Assembly (NCBI RefSeq): GCF_007997135.1
Contig: NZ_VORU01000005.1
Span: 1-64,000 of the forward strand
Reading direction: 5' to 3'
From: Aequorivita lipolytica
GTDB taxonomy: Bacteria > Bacteroidota > Bacteroidia > Flavobacteriales > Flavobacteriaceae
DNA length: 64,000 nucleotides
The notes under the pieces were generated by a model that worked only from the letters and a program-made list of their open reading frames with translations, searched no databases and had not been told where the DNA came from. The position numbers were made by a program, and so were the translations under genes. Below, in pieces: positions 53,023 through 62,866 of the stretch (position 1 is the first letter of the stretch; every line of letters begins with the position of its first letter).

Positions 53023-53340
53023 TTACAAAAGTGCATCAATTGCCTCAGCGTAAACATTTTTAGGGGCAACGCCTACTTGGCGACCTACTACTTCACCATT
53101 TTGAAAAACCAAAACGGTTGGAATGTTTCTAACACCATATTTTGCGGCAAACTCTTGGTTTGCATCTACATCTACTTTTCCTACCACCGCTTTGCCTTCG
53201 TATTCTTTGCTTATTTCTTCTATGATTGGCCCTACCATTCGGCAAGGTCCGCACCAGGCTGCCCAAAAGTCAACCAATACCGGTTTGTCACTTTTTAAAA
53301 CCGTTTCTTCAAATGTTGCGTCTGTTATTTCTAATGCCAT
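53023..53340 (-). CDS. trxA: Thioredoxin
   Basis: The 105-residue cytoplasmic protein has the canonical redox motif WCGPC (Cys30, Cys33), VDFWAAW before it and the cis-proline loop RNIPTVLVFQNG. It reduces protein disulfides with electrons from thioredoxin reductase. It is encoded just downstream of dnaE (about 100 bp) on the same strand, with its own terminator. Confidence 0.97.
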   Translation of the reverse strand: MALEITDATFEETVLKSDKPVLVDFWAAWCGPCRMVGPIIEEISKEYEGKAVVGKVDVDANQEFAAKYGVRNIPTVLVFQNGEVVGRQVGVAPKNVYAEAIDALL

Positions 53341-53442
53341 AATCTTTGTTTTTAATGAGTTTTCAAAAATAGTTATTTTTTATGCGAAATCTTATACTCT
53401 TAATATATGTTTAGGAAATGTGGGTATTGTTTCTTTCTATTG

Positions 53443-56400
53443 TTAATTTAATTTATAACTCAACTGCTCCCGCTCAAGTTCGTCCAGCAATTCCTTCGAA
53501 ATATTTACCTTATGTTTCCGACTGGGCATAGTAAGATGAATTTTTTCCTCCTTTTCATAAACCACAAAAAATAACTGTTTTTCGCCTTTGTGTGTTTTTA
53601 CTAATTCTTTGAGCGAGTCAATTTGTCCATCTTTCAATTCGCTCAAAGGAATTGTCAATGTCAATTTTTTCCCGTGAATTTCCATCACATCGTGCAACAA
53701 TTGAATGCTGTTATACTGAAGTCGTGGCTCGCCTTTTTTGCCAGTATCACGGTTTATCCAACCTTCTTTCACAAAAACACGGCCGTAAATAAAACTGTTT
53801 GGAACCAAGAAATGGCGCCATTTTAAATACTCTTCACCAAAAATTTTAAAATCGTAACTGTCTTCATAATCTTCAACTGTGAAAATTGCCCAACCCTTTC
53901 CAGCTTTAGATTCCCGGTGCTGCACATCACTAACAACACCTCCAAAACACATTTCCTTATTGAGGAATTTTTCAAGATTATTGAAATCTGAAACCTTACA
54001 ATTGGTAAAACTGTCCATCTCTATTCTGAAATCGTCCAGCGGATGTCCTGAAATATATACGCCTACCACTTCCTTTTCCTGCTTTAACTTTTTCATCGTA
54101 CCCCACTCCTCACAAGGTGGCACTTCGGGTTCGGGAATCTGTACTTCGCTGGCATCACCAAAAAGGCTTACCTGTGAAGAATTTTGTGTTTCCTGATATT
54201 TTGCCGCATAGCGAAGCACCTTTTCAATAAACATTACCCCATCGCCATCATCATGCAGATATTGCGCTCGGTGTGTATCGAAACTATCAAAACCACCAGC
54301 CAAGGCGAGGTTTTCAAAAGCTTTTTTATTTGCTGAACGCAGATCGATTCGCTTAGACAAATCAAAAACCGATTTGTACTTTCCGTCTTTTCTGTGCTCA
54401 ACAATTGTTGCAACGGCACTGCTGCCAACTCCTTTTACGGCGCCCATCCCAAAGCGGATGGCGCCTTGATCGTTCACTGTGAATTTATGAAAAGATTCGT
54501 TAACATCTGGCCCCAAAACCGTCATTCCCATTCGCTTGCATTCGTCCATAAAAAAGGTAACTTGTTTTATGTCGCTCATGTTGTTTGAAAGCACCGCAGC
54601 CATATATTCCGCGGGATAATGCGCTTTTAGATAGGCAGTTTGGTAGGCAATCCAAGCGTAACAAGTGGAGTGTGATTTGTTGAAAGCATAACTTGCAAAA
54701 GCTTCCCAATCCTTCCAAATTTTTTCAAGTTTTTCCGCATCGTGGCCTTTTTCGGAAGCTTGGGCTACAAATTGCGGCTTCATTTTATCGAGCACTGCTT
54801 TTTGCTTTTTACCCATCGCCTTTCGTAAAACGTCAGCTTCACCTTTCGTAAAACCTGCAAGTTTTTGAGACAACAACATTACCTGCTCTTGATAGACCGT
54901 AATTCCGTAGGTTTCCTTTAAATATTCCTCCATTGCTGGAAGGTCATATTCTATTTCTTCTTCACCATGTTTTCTTTTCACGAAACTCGGAATGTATTCC
55001 ATCGGACCCGGACGGTACAGTGCGTTCATCGCAATTAAATCTGCAAAAACCGTTGGCTTCAATTCCTTCATATATTTCTGCATTCCGGCAGATTCATATT
55101 GAAAAATTCCAACCGTTTCTCCTCTTTGGAAAAGCTCGTATGTTTTTATGTCATCTAGCGGAAATTCATCCGGATCGAGGTCTATATTGTGTTTGTGCTT
55201 TACGAGTTTTACGGTATCTTTTATAAGCGTCAAAGTTTTCAAACCGAGGAAATCCATTTTCAGCAAACCCGCACTTTCAACCACGGAGTTGTCGAACTGC
55301 GTAACGTACAAATCGGAATCTTTTGCAGTGGCAACGGGCACGAAATCTGTAATATCACTGGGCGTGATAATTACTCCGCAAGCGTGAATTCCAACATTTC
55401 TAACAGAACCTTCAAGGATTTTTGCTTGGTTTATGGTTTGCGCTTCAAGATCACTTCCTTTGGAAAGGTTTAAAAGCTCGTTCACTTTTGGAAGCTCATC
55501 GCTTCGGAAACGGCTTCGCAATTCCGCATCGCTCAAACCGAAAATTTTGTTCAGCTTGGTCATATTCGGAATCAATTTCGAAATTCTATCGGCTTCATTC
55601 AATGGCAAATCCAAAACTCTTGCCGTATCGCGAATGGAAGATTTTGCCGCCATCGTTCCGTAAGTGATAATCTGAGCTACTTGATTGCTTCCGTATTTAT
55701 TAATTACGTAATCCATTACCTTACTTCGCCCTTCGTCATCAAAATCGATGTCGATATCGGGCATACTCACACGGTCCGGATTTAGGAAACGCTCAAAAAG
55801 CAGATCGTACTTAATGGGGCAGATATTTGTAATTCCCAAGCAATAAGCCACCGCACTTCCCGCCGCGGAGCCACGTCCCGGACCAACGGAAACGTCCATT
55901 TTACGAGCTTCAGCAATGAAATCCTGCACAATCAAAAAGTAACCGGGATAGCCTGTGTTTGCTATTACACTCAACTCAAAGTCTAATCGTTGTTTTATTT
56001 CCTTAACACGCTGTGATGCTTCCTCGAGAAGCTCAAAACTCGTGAGGGCTTCATAAGAAACCTCAATCAATTCTGGGTAACGCCTTTTGGCACCTTCGTA
56101 GGTTAAATAGCGCAAAAATGCGTTCTCCCCACGTTTGCCGCCATCAATATCTTCGGAATTCAAAAAATTCTGTGGAATACCAAAATTGGGAAGCAAAACA
56201 TCGCGATGCAAAGAGTAAGGCTGAATTTTTGAAACCACTTCCTCAATATTCAAAATCGCCTCGGGAAGATCTTTGAAAAGCAACTTCATCTCGTCCTGCC
56301 CCTTGAAATAATATTCTTGGTTTGGCAAACCGTAACGATAGCCGCGACCTCTGCCAATTGGAGTTGCCTGTTTTTCGCCATCCTTTACGCAAAGCAAAAT

Positions 56401-57873
56401 ATCGTGGGCGTTGGCGTCTTCTTTCTTAATATAATAAGTGTTGTTGCAGGCGACGAGCTTTACCTTATTGCGCTTCGCCATTTCGATTAAAACATCGTTT
56501 ACGCGTTTTTCATCTTCCTGATCGTGGCGCATAACCTCCACATAAAGGTCTCCGCCAAACATTTCTTTCCACCAAAGCAGTGCTTCCTCAGCCTGATTTT
56601 CGCCGATATTCAAAATTTTTCCGGGCACTTCGCCGTAAAGACTTCCCGTTAAAACAATGATGTCTTCCTTGTATTTTTCAACTATATTTTTATCAATTCG
56701 TGGCACGTAATAAAACCCTTCGGTGTAAGCGATGGATGCCATTTTTGCCAAATTGTGATATCCGTTTTTGTTTTTGGCGAGCAATACGATTTGATAACCG
56801 TTGTCTTTGTGAGTTTTGTTGAGATGGTCTTCGCAAACAAAAAATTCGCAACCAACGATGGCTTTTAATGGCTTTGCCGAAATTTCTTCTTCTTCATTTT
56901 TGGGTAGATCTGCGAGGGATTTGTTGTAATTACTGACCGCCTGCACAAAATGGAACGCGCCCATCATATTGCCCGTATCGGTTATCGACACTGCCGTCAT
57001 ATTATTTTCAACCGCAGCATTTACCAAATCCAAAGTGCTGGAAGTGGATTGTAAAATCGAAAATTGCGAATGGTTGTGAAGGTGAACAAACGGAGCATCT
57101 TCAAGCGTGGCGATGTTTTCCTTTATTTCTTCGGAAGAAATTTCTTCGTTTTCCGAAGCGGCCTGCATTTGCTTTCGGATTTTGTCCGAAGCCTTTTTCA
57201 GATTTATATGCTCAAGCTCAATTAACTGAATTGTTTGCGGATTTTCTTCGGAAAAGTTTTCGAAGTAATCCGGCTGAACGTCCAATTCTTTCTTAGTAAA
57301 AATCTGACGACGCACCAATTCGAAAAAACAACGCGTGGTTGCTTCAACATCTGCCGTTGCGTTGTGCGCTTCGGCGAAAGGTTCGCTGAAAAGAAATTCG
57401 TGAAGCTCTGTTAATGTGGGAAGTTTAAATTTTCCGCCGCGACCGCCTGGAATTTGGCAAAGTTGAGCCGTGGTTTCGGTACACGTATCTAAAACCGGAA
57501 GATTGGGCAACGGGTTTTCAAATCCCAAACGGAAAAATTCCGCGCCCATAATGTTTACATCGAAGCCTACATTTTGACCAACGATGAATTTGGTCTTTTC
57601 CAACGACGCGATAAATCGCGTCGCTACATCAGCCAATTGGAGACCTTCATTCTTTGCCAATTCGGTAGAAATTCCGTGAATTTTTTCAGCATCAAAAGGA
57701 ATGTTGAAACCATCGGGCTGCACCAGATAATCCTGATGCTCAATCAAATTACCCAATGCATCGTGCAATTGCCACGCAATCTGAATACAGCGCGGCCAAT
57801 TGTCGCTATCGCTTACGGGAGCGTTGTAGCGTTTGGGAAGACCTGTGGTTTCTGTATCGAAGATTAAAAACAT
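53443..57873 (-). CDS. dnaE: DNA polymerase III alpha subunit fused to a DnaQ-type exonuclease
   Basis: The 1476-residue replicative polymerase starts with a DnaQ/DEDD 3'-5' exonuclease domain (residues 1 to about 190) with DTETTGL (Asp7, Glu9), VGQNVGFDVNIM and the third motif HNATADVEAT. The PHP domain follows (HLHNHSQFSIL, about 265-275), then the polymerase core with catalytic PDIDIDFDD (about 710-718), the helix-hairpin-helix region and the OB-fold (CFGGVVSDVQHRESKAGKGW, near residue 1310). This in-chain proofreader explains the lack of a nearby dnaQ. Such fusion is common in Bacteroidetes. Confidence 0.96.
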   Translation of the reverse strand: MFLIFDTETTGLPKRYNAPVSDSDNWPRCIQIAWQLHDALGNLIEHQDYLVQPDGFNIPFDAEKIHGISTELAKNEGLQLADVATRFIASLEKTKFIVGQNVGFDVNIMGAEFFRLGFENPLPNLPVLDTCTETTAQLCQIPGGRGGKFKLPTLTELHEFLFSEPFAEAHNATADVEATTRCFFELVRRQIFTKKELDVQPDYFENFSEENPQTIQLIELEHINLKKASDKIRKQMQAASENEEISSEEIKENIATLEDAPFVHLHNHSQFSILQSTSSTLDLVNAAVENNMTAVSITDTGNMMGAFHFVQAVSNYNKSLADLPKNEEEEISAKPLKAIVGCEFFVCEDHLNKTHKDNGYQIVLLAKNKNGYHNLAKMASIAYTEGFYYVPRIDKNIVEKYKEDIIVLTGSLYGEVPGKILNIGENQAEEALLWWKEMFGGDLYVEVMRHDQEDEKRVNDVLIEMAKRNKVKLVACNNTYYIKKEDANAHDILLCVKDGEKQATPIGRGRGYRYGLPNQEYYFKGQDEMKLLFKDLPEAILNIEEVVSKIQPYSLHRDVLLPNFGIPQNFLNSEDIDGGKRGENAFLRYLTYEGAKRRYPELIEVSYEALTSFELLEEASQRVKEIKQRLDFELSVIANTGYPGYFLIVQDFIAEARKMDVSVGPGRGSAAGSAVAYCLGITNICPIKYDLLFERFLNPDRVSMPDIDIDFDDEGRSKVMDYVINKYGSNQVAQIITYGTMAAKSSIRDTARVLDLPLNEADRISKLIPNMTKLNKIFGLSDAELRSRFRSDELPKVNELLNLSKGSDLEAQTINQAKILEGSVRNVGIHACGVIITPSDITDFVPVATAKDSDLYVTQFDNSVVESAGLLKMDFLGLKTLTLIKDTVKLVKHKHNIDLDPDEFPLDDIKTYELFQRGETVGIFQYESAGMQKYMKELKPTVFADLIAMNALYRPGPMEYIPSFVKRKHGEEEIEYDLPAMEEYLKETYGITVYQEQVMLLSQKLAGFTKGEADVLRKAMGKKQKAVLDKMKPQFVAQASEKGHDAEKLEKIWKDWEAFASYAFNKSHSTCYAWIAYQTAYLKAHYPAEYMAAVLSNNMSDIKQVTFFMDECKRMGMTVLGPDVNESFHKFTVNDQGAIRFGMGAVKGVGSSAVATIVEHRKDGKYKSVFDLSKRIDLRSANKKAFENLALAGGFDSFDTHRAQYLHDDGDGVMFIEKVLRYAAKYQETQNSSQVSLFGDASEVQIPEPEVPPCEEWGTMKKLKQEKEVVGVYISGHPLDDFRIEMDSFTNCKVSDFNNLEKFLNKEMCFGGVVSDVQHRESKAGKGWAIFTVEDYEDSYDFKIFGEEYLKWRHFLVPNSFIYGRVFVKEGWINRDTGKKGEPRLQYNSIQLLHDVMEIHGKKLTLTIPLSELKDGQIDSLKELVKTHKGEKQLFFVVYEKEEKIHLTMPSRKHKVNISKELLDELEREQLSYKLN

Positions 57874-58036
57874 GTGATTAACGATTTAAGACTGATGATT
57901 GCCAATTTAAGGTTTAGAATGTGTCACCCAGAGCGCTCCCGATTGTTATCGGGACGAAGGATTGAAACGAGGAAGTAAAAATAGAAAAACCTCCCGCTTT
58001 TGGGAAGTAAAATTATCAGGAGTTGTTCACAATAAA

Positions 58037-58068
58037 AAACCGTCTTTGGAAAATTCCAAAGACGGTTT
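58037..58068 (-). terminator. Terminator after the PA2169-type gene
   Basis: AAACCGTCTTTGGAA (58037-58051) and TTCCAAAGACGGTTT (58054-58068) are exact complements, giving a 15-bp stem with a tight loop and a T run on the minus strand. Confidence 0.85.
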
Positions 58069-58088
58069 CATTCTTCTTTTTCAAAATA

Positions 58089-58541
58089 TTAAGCGACTGT
58101 TGCCTCAAAATTTTTGGCACTTTGCCACGCAGTTTTTATTGTGTCACGTTGACTAGTCAGAATTTGCTGAGTTGTGGGCGGCAATGTAGTGTCTTTAATC
58201 ACTTCATTATACTCTTCAACGGCAGCTTTTTCACCTTTTTGAACTTCTTCTAAAATGGTTTCTTCATTATTTGAAGAAAACGCAGTTTCAATGTCTATCC
58301 AAGTTCTATGCATCGCACCAGTTGTGCTTCCACCCTTTTCAGGAGTTTCGCCATAGTTTTTAATTTCGGTTTTTAGTTCGTGACCAAAATCATATCGTTT
58401 TTGAGCTTGATCGTTAAAGAATTGCTTCAATTTTGTATTATCCACTTTTTCAGCTGCTTTTTTATAACCCTTCTCGGCGTCATAATTTTTCTCTAACAGT
58501 TCGTTTAATTTATTACTCATTTTTTCAGTATACTTCATCAT
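58089..58541 (-). CDS. PA2169 family four-helix-bundle protein (DUF2383)
   Basis: The 150-residue protein is predicted to be a ferritin-like four-helix bundle: LNELLEKNYDAEKGYKKAAE, LKQFFNDQAQKRYDFGHEL, MHRTWIDIETAFSSNNEE and ILEEVQKGEKAAVEEYNEVI. This is the PA2169/DUF2383 family. No full di-iron EXXH set is evident. Function is unknown, but members are often stress-induced. ATG 58541 or the second codon Met can serve as start. It is monocistronic. Confidence 0.88.
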   Translation of the reverse strand: MMKYTEKMSNKLNELLEKNYDAEKGYKKAAEKVDNTKLKQFFNDQAQKRYDFGHELKTEIKNYGETPEKGGSTTGAMHRTWIDIETAFSSNNEETILEEVQKGEKAAVEEYNEVIKDTTLPPTTQQILTSQRDTIKTAWQSAKNFEATVA

Positions 58542-58723
58542 CTTTCATTTTAAATTACACAGTTGTTTTTTCGTCATCATTCCTTTCAAGTCAACTGTTC
58601 AACTTCATTCGGATATAACCTAATATAGCCTGAATAAAGGGCTTTCAACGAATTATTAACCTAAGCTTACCACAAATTAACAAGGTTTAACCTTTGAAGC
58701 ACAATTAATCTGAAAATGTTAAT

Positions 58724-59518
58724 TTAATAAGCAACATCAAACTGCCCTTCGGTTATTTCAGTTCTGTTAGTGATAAAAGAAAAAGTGCCTTTGATGGTTT
58801 TCTCGGCAATATTATGCTCGAGGATAGTTACCAGCCCATTGGTAGTATCTTCTGGTCCATTAAGACCTTGATATTTGGCAGCAAAACCTCCTCTTGGTAG
58901 TGTATATTCTCCGGGTTCAACATTTGCCGTAACGGAAATTACGATTGTGGCATTGGCAGTACTTCCAGAAGTTATAATTGTATTACCCGTATTACGAGAT
59001 GAAACTATTACCGGTATAAAAGGATTATCGTCTACCCTTGCACTAAAAAGCCCCGCATTGGTAGGGTCGCCAATATCCCCACTACTATATGAAATATTAT
59101 AGAAGATACCCTTGGACACATAAATAGTATCTATACCCGGAAGGAAGGCGTTAAAGTTGAAGACACCTGAAAGCGTCTTGTTGGTCTCGTTAATTTCTGA
59201 AATGCTTACAACCCCCTCCCCATTCGGTTTTGTAGTATAAATATTTCCACCTATATCTTCATAGACCGCGTAATTTCGGGTTCCTTCACTAATGGCAAAA
59301 TTCCCTTCGCCCAAACGTGAAAGCTGCAATGTCATTGATTCTTCGTCATTAAAACCTTGTATGGTAAGCGTACCATCGTCATTCAATGCCGCGCGGGCAT
59401 CTGCTGAAATATATAATCTATCGTCCACTTTCGCCTGCAAGGCAACTTCATTGGTTTGTGTATCTTCGCAAGAAATAAGCGACATTGTGGCTAAAAGAAC
59501 AAATAGAAACTTTTTCAT
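58724..59518 (-). CDS. DUF6252-like lipoprotein with two internal repeats
   Basis: The 264-residue product has a lipoprotein signal (FLFVLLATMSLISC). The mature chain has two similar halves of about 115 residues, each beginning with a core like ALQAKVDDRLYISADARA or LFSARVDDNPFIPVIVS and ending with an element like NETNKTLSGVFNFNAF or AEKTIKGTFSFIT. The pattern fits DUF6252, a Bacteroidetes exported beta-sandwich family of unknown function. It is divergent from rpsP. Confidence 0.75.
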   Translation of the reverse strand: MKKFLFVLLATMSLISCEDTQTNEVALQAKVDDRLYISADARAALNDDGTLTIQGFNDEESMTLQLSRLGEGNFAISEGTRNYAVYEDIGGNIYTTKPNGEGVVSISEINETNKTLSGVFNFNAFLPGIDTIYVSKGIFYNISYSSGDIGDPTNAGLFSARVDDNPFIPVIVSSRNTGNTIITSGSTANATIVISVTANVEPGEYTLPRGGFAAKYQGLNGPEDTTNGLVTILEHNIAEKTIKGTFSFITNRTEITEGQFDVAY

Positions 59519-59572
59519 TGGTTATGGGGTGTTTAGGGATTTTCACAAATGTAAAATAAATACTTTAATTGG

Positions 59573-59604
59573 TTGAATTTCAAAAAGAAAATATACTATC
59601 TTTG
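59573..59604 (+). promoter_or_regulatory. Promoter of the rpsP-rimM operon
   Basis: TTG (59573-59575), 21 bases, then TATCTTTG (59597-59604) match the Bacteroidetes -33/-7 pattern. Transcription would start near 59611, about 43 bp before the rpsP ATG. Confidence 0.7.
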
Positions 59605-59653
59605 CCGTCCTTAATTATAACCGGGGTCGAGAACCCCAAAAATTAATTTAAAC

Positions 59654-60262
59654 ATGCCTGTAAAAATCAGACTACAAAGACGCGGAAAAAAAGGGAAGCC
59701 TTATTTCTGGATTATCGCGGCCGATGGCCGTAGCAAAAGAGATGGTAAATACCTTGAAAAAATAGGCTTTTACAATCCAACAACAAACCCTGCACAGATT
59801 GACCTTGATGTGGACAGCGCTGTAAAGTGGCTTCAAAATGGAGCACAACCTACAGATACTGCCCGTGCCATTCTTTCCTACAAAGGAGCTTTAATGAAAA
59901 ATCACCTTGCTGGTGGTGTTCGTAAAGGCGCTTTGACCGAAGAACAAGCTGAAGCAAAATTCAACGAATGGTTGGAGTCTAAAAAAGGCTCAATCGATCA
60001 CAAAAAAGCAACACTTTCTGAATCTAAAGAAAAAGAAAGAGCTGAAGCACTTGCTGCTGAAAAAGCTGTAAACGAAAAGCGTACCGCTGAGGCTGCTGCC
60101 GCTGCTGCGCCAGCAGAAGAAGAAGTTGCAGAAGAAACTGCTGAAGCACCAGCAACTGAAGGCGAAAATGCTGAAACTGCTACTGAAGACAAGCCAGCTG
60201 CCAAAACTGCGATAGAAGAGGCTGCTGATGAAGCTAAAGAAGACAAATCTAAAGAAGCTTAA
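59654..60262 (+). CDS. rpsP: 30S ribosomal protein S16 with long acidic C-terminal tail
   Basis: The core S16 fold (residues 1 to about 90: VKIRLQRRGKKGKPYFWIIA, KYLEKIGFYNPTTNP, AVKWLQNGAQPTDTAR) is standard. The protein is 202 residues, more than double the usual 80-90, because of a Lys/Glu/Ala-rich tail from about 115 to 202 (AEEEVAEETAEAPATEGENA). Bacteroidetes S16 proteins are often extended, though the tail is low-complexity. It is followed 11 bp later by rimM, which promotes 16S maturation, so the two are co-transcribed. Confidence 0.97.
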   Translation: MPVKIRLQRRGKKGKPYFWIIAADGRSKRDGKYLEKIGFYNPTTNPAQIDLDVDSAVKWLQNGAQPTDTARAILSYKGALMKNHLAGGVRKGALTEEQAEAKFNEWLESKKGSIDHKKATLSESKEKERAEALAAEKAVNEKRTAEAAAAAAPAEEEVAEETAEAPATEGENAETATEDKPAAKTAIEEAADEAKEDKSKEA

Positions 60263-60273
60263 ATTTCAAAGCG

Positions 60274-60798
60274 ATGCAAAAGGAGAATTGCTTCTACTTG
60301 GGCAAAATCGTTAGGAAATATAGCTTTAAGGGCGAACTGCTAGTAAAACTAGATACAGACGAACCCGAACTTTTTACCAAAATGGAATCGATTTTTGTGG
60401 AACGACGCAAAAACCTGATTCCATTTTTTATTGAAGAAAGCTCACTCCACAAAAGCGAACTGCTGCGTGTACGTTTTGAAGATGTAAAAAACGAGGAGGA
60501 GGCCGATGCTCTTATTGGCGCACATCTTTACCTGCCTTTGGAATTCCTTCCAAAACTTGCAGGTAATAAATTTTATTATCACGAAATCGTCGGTTTTTCT
60601 GCTGAAGACGAATCATTCGGAAAAATTGGTGAAATTACTGGTGTCAACGACACTACTTCACAAGCTTTATTTGAAATAAATTGCAACGGAAAACAAATTT
60701 TGATACCGATGATTGACCATTTTATTAAAAAAGTGGATCGTGAAAACAAAACCATACTTCTCGATGTGCCGGAAGGGTTGATTGAAATGTATCTTTGA
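60274..60798 (+). CDS. rimM: 16S rRNA-processing protein RimM
   Basis: The 174-residue protein assists late assembly of the 30S head and binds S19. It has the N-terminal RimM barrel (CFYLGKIVRKYSFKGELLVK, LLRVRFEDVKNEEEADALIG) and the C-terminal PRC-barrel (YYHEIVGFSAEDESFGKIGE, ILIPMIDHFIKKVDRENK). Length and neighbour rpsP are standard. Just after it are short degenerate repeats of the TTTCAAGTTCCAAG and AATCGTAAATC types. Confidence 0.95.
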   Translation: MQKENCFYLGKIVRKYSFKGELLVKLDTDEPELFTKMESIFVERRKNLIPFFIEESSLHKSELLRVRFEDVKNEEEADALIGAHLYLPLEFLPKLAGNKFYYHEIVGFSAEDESFGKIGEITGVNDTTSQALFEINCNGKQILIPMIDHFIKKVDRENKTILLDVPEGLIEMYL

Positions 60799-60907
60799 AA
60801 AGGTTTCAAGTTCCAAGTTTCAAGTTGCTGAGCGTTAATTACAGAGCAAAGTCGAAGTTAGCCGAAGCACCAAAATCGTAAATCGGCAATCGTAAATCTA
60901 AAATCAT

Positions 60908-61618
60908 TTGAAGCCTTTTAAATTTAAACAATTCACTGTTGAACAAGATCGCTGCGCTATGAAAATTGGCACAGACGGCGTTTTGCTCGGCGCTTGGATT
61001 TCGATAAAAAACAGTCCATTTTCTATTTTGGATATTGGCGCTGGCACAGGAATTATTGCACTTCAACTTGCCCAGCGTTCCAATGCTGAAATGATAGACG
61101 CCATTGAAATTGATGAAAACGCTTACGAACAGTGTGTTGATAATTTCGAGAATTCTCCGTGGGGCGACAGACTGTTTTGCTATCATGCTTCACTTGAGGA
61201 ATTTGTGGAAGAGATTGAAGAGAAATACGACATCATCATTTCAAACCCCCCATTTTATTCCGAAGATTATAAAACTTCCAACGAATCTCGTGATGTTGCA
61301 CGCTTCAGCGATGCGCTTCCATTTGATGAGTTGATTGAAAGCGCTTCGCAATTACTTTCCGACGAAGGGATTTTCGCAGTTATCATTCCGCGGAAAGAAG
61401 AAGAAAATTTCATAAAGATGGCTTCGGAAGTAAATCTGTTTCCAAACAGAATTTGCCGGGTTCGTGGCAATGAAAATTCTGAGGAAAAAAGAAGTATGTT
61501 GGAGTTTTCTTTTGAAAAAATTTCAATTAAAATTGAAAATCTTACCATTGAAACTTCACGACACGATTATACCGAAGAATACAAGAATCTGGTGCAGGAT
61601 TTTTATCTTAAAATGTAG
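60908..61618 (+). CDS. tRNA1(Val) adenine-N6 methyltransferase (TrmN6/YfiC family)
   Basis: The 236-residue SAM-dependent methyltransferase has the Rossmann motif ILDIGAGTGIIALQL (about residues 38-52) and the N6-adenine signature SNPPFY (about 117-122). It is predicted to methylate A37 of tRNA-Val. The start is TTG at 60908: LKPFKFKQFTVEQDRCAMK is the conserved N terminus and no upstream ATG is in frame before the repeat-like DNA. It follows rimM by 109 bp and may be read from the rpsP promoter. Confidence 0.9.
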   Translation: MKPFKFKQFTVEQDRCAMKIGTDGVLLGAWISIKNSPFSILDIGAGTGIIALQLAQRSNAEMIDAIEIDENAYEQCVDNFENSPWGDRLFCYHASLEEFVEEIEEKYDIIISNPPFYSEDYKTSNESRDVARFSDALPFDELIESASQLLSDEGIFAVIIPRKEEENFIKMASEVNLFPNRICRVRGNENSEEKRSMLEFSFEKISIKIENLTIETSRHDYTEEYKNLVQDFYLKM

Positions 61619-61668
61619 GTGTTTAAGGTTGTGATTTCTACATTTGTATTCCTTTAAATTATTTATAG

Positions 61669-62847
61669 ATGAAACCAGATTTATTCGAAGCTCCCGATTA
61701 TTATAATCTTGACGAATTACTTTCCGATGAACACAAATTGGTACGCCAAGCTGCCCGCGATTGGGTAAAACGCGACGTATCGCCCATTATAGAAGAATAT
61801 GCCCAAAAGGCAGAATTTCCAGAACAGATTATTAAAGGTCTTGCTGAGATTGGTGCGTTTGGCCCCTACATTCCCGAGGAATACGGTGGTGCAGGGCTTG
61901 ACCAAATTTCCTACGGATTGATTATGCAGGAAATTGAGCGTGGCGATAGCGGGGTTCGCAGTACTGCTTCAGTTCAATCTTCTTTGGTGATGTATCCAAT
62001 TTACAAATACGGAAACGAAGAACAACGCAAAAAATACCTACCAAAACTCGCTTCTGGCGAATGGATGGGCTGTTTCGGTTTGACCGAGCCAGACCACGGC
62101 AGTAATCCCGCCGGAATGACCACCAGCTTTAAAGACAAGGGCGACCACTATCTTTTAAATGGTGCTAAAATGTGGATCAGCAACGCTCCTTTCGCACAAG
62201 TTGCCGTAGTTTGGGCGAAAAACGAAGAAGGTAGAATTCACGGTTTAATTGTAGAGCGTGGCATGGAAGGCTTCTCAACTCCTGAAACTCACAATAAATG
62301 GTCGCTTCGTGCTTCGGCAACTGGCGAACTTATTTTTGACAACGTGAAAGTTCCGAAGGAAAACTTACTTCCGAATAAATCAGGCTTGGGCGCGCCACTT
62401 GGCTGCCTTGATTCTGCACGTTACGGAATTGCTTGGGGCGCAATTGGCGCTGCGATGGATTGTTATGATACAGCGCTTCGTTATTCAAAAGAAAGAATGC
62501 AGTTTGGAAAGCCTATTGGTCAATTCCAACTTCAGCAGAAAAAACTTGCCGAAATGATTACCGAAATCACCAAAGCACAATTACTAGCTTGGCGCGTGGG
62601 TGTAATGCGAAATGCAGGAACCGCAACAAGCGCACAAATCTCTATGGCGAAACGAAATAATGTAGATATGGCGATAAATATTGCCCGAGAAGCAAGACAA
62701 ATACTCGGCGGAATGGGCATCACTGGTGAATACAGCATTATGCGCCACAGTATGAACCTTGAAAGCGTAATCACGTATGAAGGCACTCACGATATCCATT
62801 TGTTAATTACCGGATTAGATATTACTGGGCTGAACGCGTTTCAATAA
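61669..62847 (+). CDS. Glutaryl-CoA dehydrogenase-like acyl-CoA dehydrogenase
   Basis: The 392-residue flavoenzyme has the acyl-CoA dehydrogenase features FGLTEPDHGSNPAGM, KMWISNAP, RYGIAWGAIGAA, QFGKPIGQFQLQQKKL and the glutaryl-CoA-type C terminus SVITYEGTHDIH with catalytic Glu371. Glutaryl-CoA dehydrogenase oxidises and decarboxylates glutaryl-CoA to crotonyl-CoA in lysine and tryptophan breakdown. Conservation over the whole length, including RASATGELIFDNV, supports this rather than a short-chain enzyme. A strong terminator follows. Confidence 0.92.
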   Translation: MKPDLFEAPDYYNLDELLSDEHKLVRQAARDWVKRDVSPIIEEYAQKAEFPEQIIKGLAEIGAFGPYIPEEYGGAGLDQISYGLIMQEIERGDSGVRSTASVQSSLVMYPIYKYGNEEQRKKYLPKLASGEWMGCFGLTEPDHGSNPAGMTTSFKDKGDHYLLNGAKMWISNAPFAQVAVVWAKNEEGRIHGLIVERGMEGFSTPETHNKWSLRASATGELIFDNVKVPKENLLPNKSGLGAPLGCLDSARYGIAWGAIGAAMDCYDTALRYSKERMQFGKPIGQFQLQQKKLAEMITEITKAQLLAWRVGVMRNAGTATSAQISMAKRNNVDMAINIAREARQILGGMGITGEYSIMRHSMNLESVITYEGTHDIHLLITGLDITGLNAFQ

Positions 62848-62866
62848 AACAAAACACATCCCATAG

